Shown here: in pieces, positions 1 to 9,896 of the stretch
Layout: each line of letters opens with the position of its first letter
Numbering within the stretch: position 1 is the first letter of the stretch
From: Ignelater luminosus
Taxonomy: Eukaryota > Arthropoda > Insecta > Coleoptera > Elateridae
Assembly: GCA_011009095.1 (NCBI GenBank)
Contig: VTPC01090929.1
Span: 1-64,000, forward strand
Direction of reading: 5' to 3'
Length of the DNA stretch: 64,000 bases
Position numbers and translations under genes: made by a program
Notes under the pieces: model-generated
Databases searched by the model: none
What the model was told of the DNA's origin: nothing
What the model saw: only the letters and a program-made list of their open reading frames with translations

Positions 1-117
1 CCCCCATTATAAAAGTCGGTCTCTTTTGTCTTGGTCTCTTTCCAAAGAACAAAGCTTTTGTTTTATGAAAATTAAACTTCAACTTTTCTTTTTACCCAGT
101 TCTTCTTGTTTCTTTAA

Positions 118-600
118 ATTGGGGTGCCCTAACTATTAGTGCCGTGTTGGCAAACGCAACTATCTCACACTCTTCAGGAAGTCCTGTCCTAAATATACTC
201 TCGTACAGCAAGTTCCAGTAGATCGGTCCGGAGCCAGATCTCTACGGCCACCCTTTTTTTCAATACCCTGGACACGTTGCTGGACGAAAGTTTTACTGTG
301 GCTATCCTCTCTCCAAAGAAGCCTTTCACTAACCCTAATACATTTCCTAAACAATCTCTTCGTTCTAATTCGCATAATAATTTTAGGCCACCAAGCGTTA
401 TCAAAGGCTCCTGCTATACCCAAAGCCGGTCATAAAACCGTCCCTGACTTCTTACTAAATAAACTACCCTATCCGCTATTATCCTATCTAAAACTCTCTC
501 TACTAGTGGAAGTAAGCCAATCGGCCTAAAACTTTTGGGGTCGCTTACATCTGCTTTCCCTGGTTTCGGAATAAAGCTAACCTTCTGTGATTTCTAAATT
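118..600 (-). pseudogene. R1-like non-LTR reverse transcriptase fragment
   Basis: Reading the minus strand in changing frames gives blocks of a non-LTR reverse transcriptase in the right order. First comes a FIPKPGK...PKSFRPIGLLPLVERVLDR-like block near 470-580, then GAFDNAWWP near 390-415, then SGSGPIYWNLLYESI near 185-235, and finally AFANTALIV, a decayed form of the catalytic FADD box, near 135-160. This order and wording resemble the R1/TRAS group. At least two frameshifts separate the blocks and no long ORF survives. It is a dead fragment with unknown ends. The assignment to the R1 group, rather than another non-LTR clade, is an inference from motif wording. Confidence 0.6.
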
Positions 601-683
601 TTTGAAAATATTTCCTGCTCTAGGCATGCATCTGGTTTACAGTTGGGTTAAAGACTTCACGGCATGGTAGCATGAATTTATAG

Positions 684-718
684 TATAAAGGGTTTTCCAA
701 TAAGAGGTGTTATTTTGA
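684..718. repeat. Terminal inverted repeat of the DD41D element (left)
   Basis: These 35 bases, TATAAAGGGTTTTCC onward, are the exact reverse complement of 1962-1996, counting the TA target dinucleotide. The match ends after position 718. Confidence 0.93.
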
Positions 719-1994
719 TATTCAAAGAAAAGTGCCATTTTTTAATATAAATGATCGGATGTTTATTTCATTATAAAGAGGAAGGTATGCCGTTAATAGT
801 GAAAAATAACATCAGGCAAATGACCACCACGACCACGCTTACAGGACAATATCCTTTTCATGAAATTTTCCATAACCAAATCGCAAAGTGGCTGCCCTAT
901 GTCCTCGATAGCCTCACGAATTCCATCTTTGAGGTCTTGAATCGACGCTGGGCTGTTGGCGTAGACCTTCTCTTTCACGTGGCCCCAAAGAAAGACGTCG
1001 CAAGGTGTTAAATCACAAGATCTCGGTGGCCAATTGTGATCACCTCTTCGAGAGATAACACGTCCGGAAACTTTTTCCGTAAAAGATCAATGGTTTCGTT
1101 GCTTGTGTGGCACGTAGCGCCGTCTTGTTGAAAGTAAACGTTGCCCAGATCAATACCATCCAATTCCGGCCATAAAAAATCGTTAATCATCTCTCGATAG
1201 CGCAATCCAGTCACCGTAACTGTTGCTCCAGCCTCATTTTCGAAACAGTAAGGTCCAATGACTCCGCCGGACCATAAACCGCACCAAACAGTCACACGTT
1301 GAGGATAGAGAGACTTTTCAACAATAACTCTTGGATTTTCTGAGCCCCAGATCCGACAATTTTGCTTGTTGACGAAGCCACCGAGGTGGAAATGGGCCTC
1401 ATCACTCAAGATGATTTTTTCGATGGAATTCTGGATCATTTTCATGCATTTCAACGACCCAATCAGCAAAGACACGACGTTGTTGATGATCGGCCGGCTT
1501 GAGTTCTTGTGTTAACTGGACTTTATAAGCCTTAAGACCCAAATCTTTATGCAAAATACGGTGTAATGACGTTTGTGGAATGGCTAATTCCAAAGAACGA
1601 CGAGGAATGGACAAACCTGGGTTTTCTTTAACACTTTCGGCTACAACAGCAATATTCTCGGCTGTTCTTGAGCGACGTGCACGGGTTTTATTCTTCACAT
1701 CACTAACTTGTCCCAAGAGCTCGAATTTTTTCACCAATTTCTGTATTGCGGTCCGACAAGGTGCTTCACGGTGACCCAAAAATGTTCGAGTTTTACGAAC
1801 CGTCTCTGCCAAATTCTCACCATTTGTATAGTGAATTTTAATAATTTCAATGCGTTGTTGAAGCGTGTATCGTTCCATATTTATTAATGGCGTAGTTTCT
1901 ACTTGTCAAATGTCAAAAAATTATAGCTTCAAAAATGACATCTACCGAAATAGCGGGCTATTCAAAATAACACCTCTTATTGGAAAACCCTTTA
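686..1994 (-). mobile_element. DD41D-type Tc1/mariner transposon with intact ends
   Basis: A 1.3-kb element lies between perfect inverted repeats and carries a transposase on the minus strand. TA dinucleotides sit at both outer edges (684-685 and 1995-1996), as expected for Tc1/mariner insertion. It sits within a + strand RNase H relic, so it is younger than that relic. Two single-base indels in the transposase make this copy non-autonomous. Confidence 0.88.
793..1878 (-). pseudogene. Tc1/mariner-family transposase (DD41D type), two frameshifts
   Basis: The protein begins MERYTLQQRIEIIKIHY, a helix-turn-helix start typical of this family, and continues with NPGLSIPRRS and LHRILHKDLGLKAYKVQ. 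The catalytic core shows IILSDEAHFHLGG (first Asp), YFQQDGATCHTS (second Asp) and DLTPCDVFLWG (third Asp). By my count 41 residues separate the second and third Asp, which is the spacing of the rosa-type DD41D group. The frame breaks twice: at a run of six A on the coding strand (1415-1420, one extra base) and near 1063-1066 (one base missing). Outside those points the reading is continuous to a stop at 793-795. ATG at 1876-1878 is the natural start. Confidence 0.87.
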
Positions 1995-1996
1995 TA
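1962..1996. repeat. Terminal inverted repeat of the DD41D element (right)
   Basis: Exact reverse complement of 684-718. Perfect identity over 35 bp suggests fairly recent insertion compared with the neighbouring relics. Confidence 0.93.
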
Positions 1997-2002
1997 ACCG
2001 AA

Positions 2003-2345
2003 GATGGAATGCTGGTTCTTTCTAGACAAATATGCCACCGTTTTCAGGCAAATGTTTTTGCAATAGTAAGCTGCGTAGACAAAAATCTGACTACACTAAG
2101 CTTTTCGGGAGGCCAAGTGATGTCCAAATTTGTATGTAGCCTGGCAAACTGCAATAAAATCACACTGGTGTGAGTACCACAGTATTGTGATCATGAAGGC
2201 AATCAATTATTTAACGTAATTGAGTCCAAGAAACCTATTCTTTGAACTAAAGTCAACTCTAGGAATACCTAAGTGTTTGCTTAGAAAAGCTTTCAACACA
2301 TGGATCAAAAAGTATCTAAAGAGAGTGCAGTACAATTTCTATTCC
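2003..2345 (+). pseudogene. Non-LTR retrotransposon RNase H fragment
   Basis: The + strand translation TEDGMLVLSRQICHRFQANVFAI, followed by KITLVWVPQY..HEGN and then STLGIPKCLLRKAFNTWIKK, matches the RNase H domain and following linker of R1/LOA/I-like non-LTR elements (usual motifs FQAEVFAI, WVPGHxGxxGNE, and GIxxxxxxxxIxxW). The DD41D element lies just upstream and replaces the expected start of the domain. It is on the opposite strand to the RT scrap at 118-600, so either the two are different insertions or an inversion happened. After about 2345 no family motif is visible, although the frame stays open to 2678. Confidence 0.55.
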
Positions 2346-2724
2346 GTTTATTTGTGTGTCGCTCAAACCTGCGATTCGACCTTGGCAGACATCTTGCATA
2401 CTGACCTAGATACGAAGATCACCTGTAGGGTCTTCCATTCAAAATTAGGTCACCGACTTTCTACTGCAGCTAGCGCCCTCTCGATCTCTAAACCCCTAAA
2501 GTTCTCGCATTATTATTACCGTCTGCCGCCTGCTCGAAGCCTTCCTCGCTCACGACCCGTCTTCGATTGTATAAAGGCTGTCACTACAGGTGGCGTACCG
2601 ATTTTATATATGGTTGTGATCCCGATGGGACTTTTTGAAATTCGACTATTTTACATTTTGAACCACAATGCAATATAATGCGTATACGCCGAATATACAA
2701 AGGCAGGCTGATAAAAAACGTATC
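2346..2724. other. No recognised feature
   Basis: The + frame stays open to 2678 without any motif I recognise. It could be the tail of the retrotransposon relic upstream. Confidence 0.5.
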
Positions 2725-3940
2725 TAAGCATGAAACAATTGAAATAAAACAAAGATCTTTGATTATTTTTCAATATAATCCCCTTCGAGTTCAATATATT
2801 TTTTAAATTTAGATATCAGCGAAAAAAACATCAAATAAAAATTTTCTTTTTGTCCTTCAAAAAAGCTTTCAACTGCCCACTTTAATTTATCATCGGTAAC
2901 AAATCTTCGTCCTCTTGAGTGTTGTTTCAATTTTCTAAACAGAAAATAGTCGCAGGGGGCTATATCTGGGCTATAAAGGGGGCTGTTTCATTCTTTCAAG
3001 TCCAATTAACTAAGCACATTCTTCACAACACGAGCTTTTTGAACAGGTGCGTTATCGTGCAAAATCAAAATTTCATTTTCAAGTTTCTTCTTCCGTTTTG
3101 CTATTATTGCATCTTGCAATTTTCTCAAAACTTTAGCATATTAGTTTCCCGTTATGATAGTTTCATGTGATAGGTAATCTATCAATAAGATTCCTTCAGA
3201 GTTCCAGAAAATTGTGGCCATAATCTTGCCTGCAGGTGATTGGACTTTGAATTTCTTTGGTGGTGGAGACTCTTTGTGTTTCCATTGCATTGACTCTTGC
3301 TTGCTTTCGAGATTATAATAATGAATCCATGTTTCTGATAACGTTTTCCTCCTGCCCTTCACAAAGATGCAAAAACTGCTTGGAAGTTTTCACTCGCCGT
3401 TGTTTATCGAAAGGAGTCAACATCAACGGCACCCATCTAGCGCTGACCTTTGGCATCACCAAACGGTCATGAATTGTGGTCCTATCTCGTTCTCTACTAA
3501 TCTGCACAGCTTCAGCAATCTGAGAAATCTGAATTCGCCGATCTTCTAAGATTTATTGTTCAACTGTTTGGGCGTTTTCCTCAGTGATGGCAGAATTTAG
3601 ACGAACACTGCGAACGTCATCTTCTAGAGACTTCCTACCCCACTTAAATTGCTCTGACCAAAAGTTTATAGTTTTATAAGATGGGACAGATTCACCATAA
3701 ACTGCTGACATGCGGGCTTTTATATCAGTCGGAAAATTTTCTTTCTTCGTGAGAAATTATATTACGGCACGGTGCTCAATTTTTTCCATTATGAATAATA
3801 TCACAACGCTCCAGCACAAGAAAATTCAAATAACTAGCTAGAATCACAATGCGACAATAACATGTAGCTGACACGTATTTGACACTGGGAGGAATAAGTT
3901 AAAGAAAAATCTTTGTTTTTCTAGACCTATTTCATACGTA
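2725..3940 (-). mobile_element. Degenerate mariner element
   Basis: A mariner transposase relic lies between diverged inverted ends. The left end, near 2727, reads ATGAAACAATTGAAATAAAA. The reverse complement of the right end, near 3934, reads ATGAAATAGGTCTAGAAAAA. Both run into ACAAAGAT, and TA lies just outside each. The length (about 1.2 kb) is normal for mariner. Confidence 0.75.
2763..3789 (-). pseudogene. mariner transposase relic
   Basis: It starts MEKIEHRAVI at 3789 and runs to GDYIEK and a stop at 2763-2765. Between these are SARWVPLMLTPFDKQRR, ETWIHYYNLESKQESMQWKH, GILLIDYLSHETIITG, ILHDNAPVQKARVVKNV and YSPDIAPCDYFLFRKLKQH. The last two blocks hold the second and third Asp of the DD34D triad. 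In-frame stops (for example right after RAVI) and several frameshifts make it non-functional. It is close in wording to the mariner at 52,216-53,259 but clearly older. Confidence 0.82.
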
Positions 3941-5100
3941 GGTGCAGATTTAATTCAAGCAATGGCTAAATCAGTGGATTGAACTTCTTGCAATGCAATT
4001 TTTTCTCGGTTTCTAAACCTAAATCATTTCTATGCATAAATACTGATAAAGGCAGTGCCATTCTTATTAACTTCAAACAGATAGATAATCGTTGTTTTTC
4101 CTATACAAAATACCTTCATAAGATACTTGTGGTACAGTGTTAGACTGTAAACTAGAGACACACCAATAAAAAATGTCTCCCAATCTGTAATTAACAAATT
4201 AATTCTTTTTATTGAAACTTTGGTAACTTATAGCTAAGATATCATCTGGGAGATCACACTATTTACCGATTTTAGAAAGCTCGCTGCCATTAAAACTCAT
4301 TGGCTGTGACTATTTTCTTTTGAATAATTATTATGTCAAGAACATTAAATTCAACATTTTTTCATGATGAACTTACCACTGAAGGACCAACGAGAAATTT
4401 TTCTTAACTGGAAATTCCCAAATTAAAATATTTCCAGTTATCAATTATTAAAAATTTCCAATTAAAGAAAATCTACATTGGCCCTCGCGGGGTTTTCGTA
4501 TACATAGATACTTAGTTATTACCTATTACGTGTGAATAATAAATTTATAGAAAAATTGCAAAACATCCTGAATGAGCAAACCTGTTAACAAACGCGTAAT
4601 CAATTAAGCGTAGGCAAAAAGTTTCTGGAATAATTTTTACCGAGCAATAAAGCAAGAGTTGCATGACTAATTGCTTTCTTTTAAGTTACAAATTGGGTAA
4701 ATTCATAAATAGTCTGCAGTATGCAGAGCAGGTTGGAAATAAATTTATCAAGCGAGAAATATTATACAGTTGCTTATCTAATTATTATTACTAACTCTTT
4801 TCAAGATTAATAATTTAATTATATGATGTAAGACTGTTAGACAGTGAAATGCGTCTTTAAGAATTCAGTCATCATTCAACGATTTGAAAAACTTGAACCC
4901 AAAAAGATATGTAAGAAAGTGTCTTAAATATAGCTAGAATTAGAAACAATTTTCTTTTAAACGATTTATTTCTAAAATCTTCTAGGTATTATTTAAACAA
5001 TGTACAAAGTTAATGAACAATATAAGAAAATAAGTATTATTATGCGTATATTGTGTTTATTGTCCTTGGGATGTACACGTATATTTACTGTGTTCCAAAA
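3941..5100. other. AT-rich non-coding region
   Basis: No coding motif or clear repeat was recognised. The last part, roughly 5040-5233, may be the 5' UTR of the CR1-group element that follows. Confidence 0.5.
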
Positions 5101-5233
5101 TCGTACAATAATATTCTCTTAAACATACAATACTGTTAGTTAAATTGTGTCTTAGTGTTCATTTATAACCCTAGGATTAGTACTGTGCTTTTTATAAGTG
5201 ATTATGTGTTTTTTGTGTTAATAAAAAGTGAAA

Positions 5234-6466
5234 ATGGGAAAACGTATCGACGAACTGAAAGTTACTGAATTAAAAACAGAGTTAAGTAAAAGAAACATAT
5301 CCACCAGCGGTAAAAAGAATGAACTCATTAATAAATTAAAAAGTGAACTGAATTCAAGTTTTGTGAATGAAAATGATAAGAAAAATACGGCGGTATATAA
5401 AAATAATGCACGAAGGTCAAGAAGTAAAAGATTGTATTATTGCTATGATAGTGAGATTTTGTTATTGAGAAATAAAATAAATAAACTGGAAAATAAATTA
5501 AACGTTTTATTGAAAAAGCAGAAAGCTAGTAAAACTACGAATAAACTCGTTGAAAATTCGGCAATTAACTGCGATAAAGAAATTAATAAACTAAATAATC
5601 TAAATTTGGAAATAGAAAAACTCATTCTTGCAAACAATAAATTGCAAAGTACCATAGGAGAGATGAAAAATGAAATAAATAAATATAGAACTAAGAATAG
5701 TCCGGATACTTCGAAGGTGACTAACAAAGAATATGTACAAGGTAAAGCTGAAAAAAATCAAAATAAGAAAACTAAATCTACAGTACTCCTACTAGCAGAT
5801 AGTCAGGGTCGAGGTTTAGCAAATCAACTACAAGTAAATCTGGGCAAGGATTTCTCAGTCAATGGGATATTTAAACCTAATGCAACATTTGAAAGCGTAA
5901 CTGCCGAGGTGAAAAGCATGACTTCAAATCTTACTAGTGAGGACTTCTTAATTATTCTAGCAGGTAGTAATAATGCATTAGATGGGAAGACAGTTACTAC
6001 TGATAATTTGTCAACTATAAGTAATATCGAAAATACAAATGTCATAATAATTGCCGTCCCATACTGGAAGGGTCGACCAGTCTTAAATGAGTTTACATAT
6101 AAGATCAATTTACAAATATATAACGAACTTGTGGTAGGAAAGCAGAACTTTTCATTATTTGATATCAACACCATAATGAATAAGACAGACTTTACTTTTC
6201 ATGGTAGACACTTAAATTCAAAGGGAAAAAAGATATTGAGTTTTAGACTATCGCAACTAATTACACAGACTGAAAGATCAATAAGTAATAAAATGCAGTG
6301 GATTAATTATTCAAATTTAATAACAATTTCAGAAAATGTAACTTCTATTAACTCCAATAATAATTTTCAACTGGGTCAAACAGCCTCTTCAGCGCTCTAT
6401 CCAAATTTACCACAAACAGATGAAGAACTGCTAGGGTTCAGATTGCACAGACAATCGTTTTTATAA
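5234..6466 (+). CDS. Retrotransposon ORF1: SAP-like domain, coiled coil and SGNH-esterase-like domain
   Basis: An intact ORF of 410 codons; ATG at 5234 is the first in-frame ATG. Residues about 5-40 (ELKVTELKTELSKRN..GKKNELINKL) have the two-helix pattern of a SAP DNA/RNA-binding motif. Residues about 70-165 are Lys/Glu/Asn-rich with heptad-like spacing, probably a coiled coil for oligomer formation. From about residue 180 an SGNH-hydrolase-like fold follows: TVLLLADSQGRGL (nucleophile Ser block), IILAGSNNALDG (Asn block) and FHGRHLNSKGKKIL (His block). Esterase-type ORF1 proteins are known from CR1/L2-group elements, where they bind RNA and help the RNP. The SAP-like module at the front is less familiar to me. 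No zinc knuckle is present. Confidence 0.78.
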   Translation: MGKRIDELKVTELKTELSKRNISTSGKKNELINKLKSELNSSFVNENDKKNTAVYKNNARRSRSKRLYYCYDSEILLLRNKINKLENKLNVLLKKQKASKTTNKLVENSAINCDKEINKLNNLNLEIEKLILANNKLQSTIGEMKNEINKYRTKNSPDTSKVTNKEYVQGKAEKNQNKKTKSTVLLLADSQGRGLANQLQVNLGKDFSVNGIFKPNATFESVTAEVKSMTSNLTSEDFLIILAGSNNALDGKTVTTDNLSTISNIENTNVIIIAVPYWKGRPVLNEFTYKINLQIYNELVVGKQNFSLFDINTIMNKTDFTFHGRHLNSKGKKILSFRLSQLITQTERSISNKMQWINYSNLITISENVTSINSNNNFQLGQTASSALYPNLPQTDEELLGFRLHRQSFL

Positions 6467-9397
6467 ATTGTACGCCGTCGCAATCACAACCAAACAAAAA
6501 AATTATTAATAATCATAGTGAAAACATTAACTTATTTATTTACTATCAAAATGTTCGCGGAATGAGAACAAAAATTATAGATTTTTATTTGAATGTTGTT
6601 TCTACGGAACAAAAAATTATTTGCTTAACAGAAACGTGGTTACATAATGGGATAACAAGTAGTGAGATATTTGACGCTAACCTTTACAACGTGTACAGGA
6701 AAGACCGGTATACCTTTACATCTGGAAAAGAAAAAGGCGGTGGAGTGCTAGTAGCGGTTCCTGAAATTTATAAATCGGAACAGATGCACATTTCCTACAT
6801 TTTCAGAAATATAGATATAGTGTGTGTTAAAATTGCTAATAATTCGTACCACTTTTATCTTCTAGTATTATACGTACCACCAGCTCAGAAAGTAAATGAA
6901 TATGAGGAATCATTCGAATATGTGAGTAGTTTATATTTTTTATTAGATTCAAATTTGTTAATTTTAGGGGATCTAAACATTCCCGAACTGGCATATTATC
7001 AGAATAACTCTGCGTCAGATAGTACTACACTGTTACAAAATTACATTACTTTTATCGATTATATGAACTTAACTCAGAGGAATTACGTATTAAACTCAAT
7101 GGATCGCATTTTGGATGTGGTACTGTCTAATATGAATTGTGAAGTAGAACGCGAATTAAATCTGTTAATAAATGAGGACAGTTATCATCCAACTTTATCA
7201 ATTAGTATCAATATACAAACAACCAGAAAGAGGAATCTGAAGGTTAACGAAATTCAAATATATAATTTTAAAAAAGCTAATTTTACATTAATGTATGAAC
7301 TAATTGAAGAAATCAGTTGGAATGTGCTGAATCAAACTAATGATATAAACAATAAAGTAAAACTATTTTATGATATACTTTATAGTATCTTTGAACTAAC
7401 GGTGCCAAAAAACAATAAAACATAATAATAAATACCCAATATGGTTTAATCAGCAAATTATTAAACACATAAAACTTAAAGAAAGATGTAGGCTTAAATA
7501 TAATAAAACAAAAAGTGAATATTATAACGATAAATATAAAGAATATAGGAAGAAAATAAAGCAATTAATACGTGATGCATATAGAAAATATATTGATTCA
7601 GTACAATCACAACTTTTCAATGATCCTCACTCATTATGGAATTACATTAACAATAAGAAAGATAAAACTAGCATACCGACAACAATGTATATAAATAATA
7701 AGAAAATAGAAAAAAAACAGGATATAGTAAATGAATTTGCAAATTATTTTAAGAGTGTTTATTTAACAGTTTCCAATACCTTTATCAAAACATCAAGTAC
7801 TGATTCATCTTTGCACCATATAACCATTAACATGATTACTGTAGAAGAAATATTAAACACAATTAAATCGTTAAAAAATACTAAATCAGTGGGACCAGAT
7901 GGTATTCCGACGTATATAGTAAAGGGTTGCTCAGAGTCACTTAGCATTGCATTGCATCATATATTTAATTATTCCATAGAAACTGAAACATTCCCTTTGG
8001 CCTGGTCCACATCCAAAATATGTCCCATTTATAAATCTGGAGATAAAACATTAATAAAAAATTACAGACCAATATCTATCTTATCTAATTTCGCTAAAGT
8101 CTATGAATCAATATTATACAATAATATATTCCACTATGTTAAACACAGTATAAATTTAAATCAGCACGGGTTTCTGAAAGGGAGGTCAGCAGCTACTAAC
8201 TTGTTTCACTTCACACAAAAAGCTTCTGATATACTAGAATGTAGAAACCAACTAGATGTTATATATACCGACTTTTGTAAAGCATTTGATAAGGTAGACA
8301 TTACACTGTTATTAAATAAGTTATCTAATATTGGTTTTACGAAGGGATTACTAAATTTATTCGAATCCTACTTAAGTGGTAGACAACAGTTTGTAGAATA
8401 CTTTGGATATAAATCCTATATGTTTTCTGCAACTTCAGGAGTTCCTCAAGGATCAAATCTTGGGCCCCTACTTTTCTTAATTTTTATAAATGACATTGCA
8501 ACTAACATTCAAAATTCTGAGTATTTAATTTATGCAGACGACTTTAAGATTTTTAAAGAGCTTCGGACGGTAAATGATTCATATAAACTTCAAACTGATT
8601 TAAATACAATTTACGATTGGTCAGTTCAAAATAATTTACTTTTTAATATTAATAAATGTGTTGTGACAACTATTGCCAGGAAAACTAACGTTATAAATTT
8701 TGCTTATACATTAAATAGTACAGTTCTACAAAGGAAATCTGAAGTACAAGACCTTGGTGTAATTTTTGATCAGAAATTAACATTTAATGCCCATATTGAA
8801 AGCATAGTACGTGAGTGTTGTAGAAGTCTTGGCTTTCTTATTAGAATTACTAAAGATTTTAATAATACAAACAGTATGCACATTGTCTTTAACACCTTAG
8901 TAAGAACTAAGTTGGAATATATGTCTATCTTATAGAATCCTTACTACACATACCAAATTTTGAAAATTGAAAGAATTCAGAAGAAATTTCTAAATTACTG
9001 TTATTATAAAAATGAAAATAAAAAATTTTAAAGAACTTACCAACAACTATTAAACTATTTTAAAGTAATTTCGTTACAAAAAAGAAGGCAGGACGCGCAA
9101 ATGTGTTTCCTATATAAGATTATTAATGGATTAATTAATGATCAAAAACTACTGCTCTTAATAGATTTTGGTATACCTTCACGGCAACCAGGCAAACTGC
9201 CTTGTTACAGTACAACACTCCAAAACAAATTATCGCTTGCAATCCTCACTTATCAATATGTGTAAACAGTATAATAACATTTCTACCGACATTAACATTT
9301 TTGGATCAACTTTCAATCAATTTAAACGTAATTTAAAGCAAACCGCAATCGAGAAAGAAACACAGCTGGTGCTACGTATAAGTCGTTGTTACTGTTA
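6424..9397 (+). pseudogene. Retrotransposon ORF2: APE-like endonuclease and reverse transcriptase, broken
   Basis: The endonuclease domain begins at LFIYYQNVRGM and shows CLTETWLHNG, VLYVPPA, LILGDLNIP, MDRILDVVLS and DSYHPTLS. The RT domain shows SVGPDGIPTYIVK, NYRPISILSNFAKVYE, DFCKAFDKVD, SGVPQGSNLGPLLF and the catalytic YADDFKIF. A one-base frameshift lies between about 7411 and 7430. A TAG at 8933-8935 stands where the family has Trp (xIWNP), and a further stop follows near 9029. The tail continues through QKRRQDAQMCFLYKIING. The first ATG (6562) lies inside the endonuclease domain. The frame is open back to 6424, overlapping ORF1 by about 40 bases with no ATG, so ORF2 translation would need frameshifting, re-initiation or a non-AUG start. 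Confidence 0.85.
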
Positions 9398-9873
9398 AAT
9401 ATTGTATTGTTTTATAATATACCTTGTTGCATGTTTATTTAGAAATCAAATACTGATTGACTATTGATATACACCACTTTTACAAAGTTTTAAGTACAAA
9501 CTGTGATAGCTTAGTTAAGTACCTGTCTTTCTTGTCATCATTTTATTTACTGAATGTTATACCTCTCGTATCTAAATAATCAGTTGTTTTTTATAGATTT
9601 AACTCAATCTCTGTATTATATTTCCCAAAGAAAATTTTCTCCAAAATACTTCCAAACAAAAAATCACTTAAAAATCTCAAGAAACGAAAAAGTAATTAAT
9701 TGAGAGTTGATGCTTTTTTTATTGGATGAAATTTTCTAAGGGAAATAGTCAGCAAGTTCAAATACTATTCTTTTGTTTTATATTTCATTTTTATTGTTTT
9801 ACCCTCAATGGAGAAACATATATCAGTGTGAAACCCTTTATTTGAGACTTACCTGTTGGGTTCACAAATATTT

Positions 9874-9896
9874 AAATAAATAAATAAATAAATAAA
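9874..9896 (+). repeat. 3' microsatellite tail of the CR1-group element
   Basis: Five to six units of AAAT end the element after a non-coding 3' region, a tail type common in CR1-group retrotransposons. Confidence 0.6.

Larger units (their letters stand above)
5100..9896 (+). mobile_element. CR1-group non-LTR retrotransposon, near full length
   Basis: The element carries ORF1 with an esterase-like domain, ORF2 with endonuclease and reverse transcriptase, and a short 3' microsatellite tail (AAAT units, 9874-9896). Esterase-type ORF1 and a 3' microsatellite instead of poly-A are typical of the CR1 group. The 5' end is not defined and I placed it arbitrarily upstream of ORF1. ORF1 is intact while ORF2 has a frameshift and stops, so the insertion looks moderately young. 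Confidence 0.8.

Noticed and set aside
793-1011. Short + strand ORF across the end of the DD41D transposase
   Set aside because: Antisense shadow of the transposase C-terminus.
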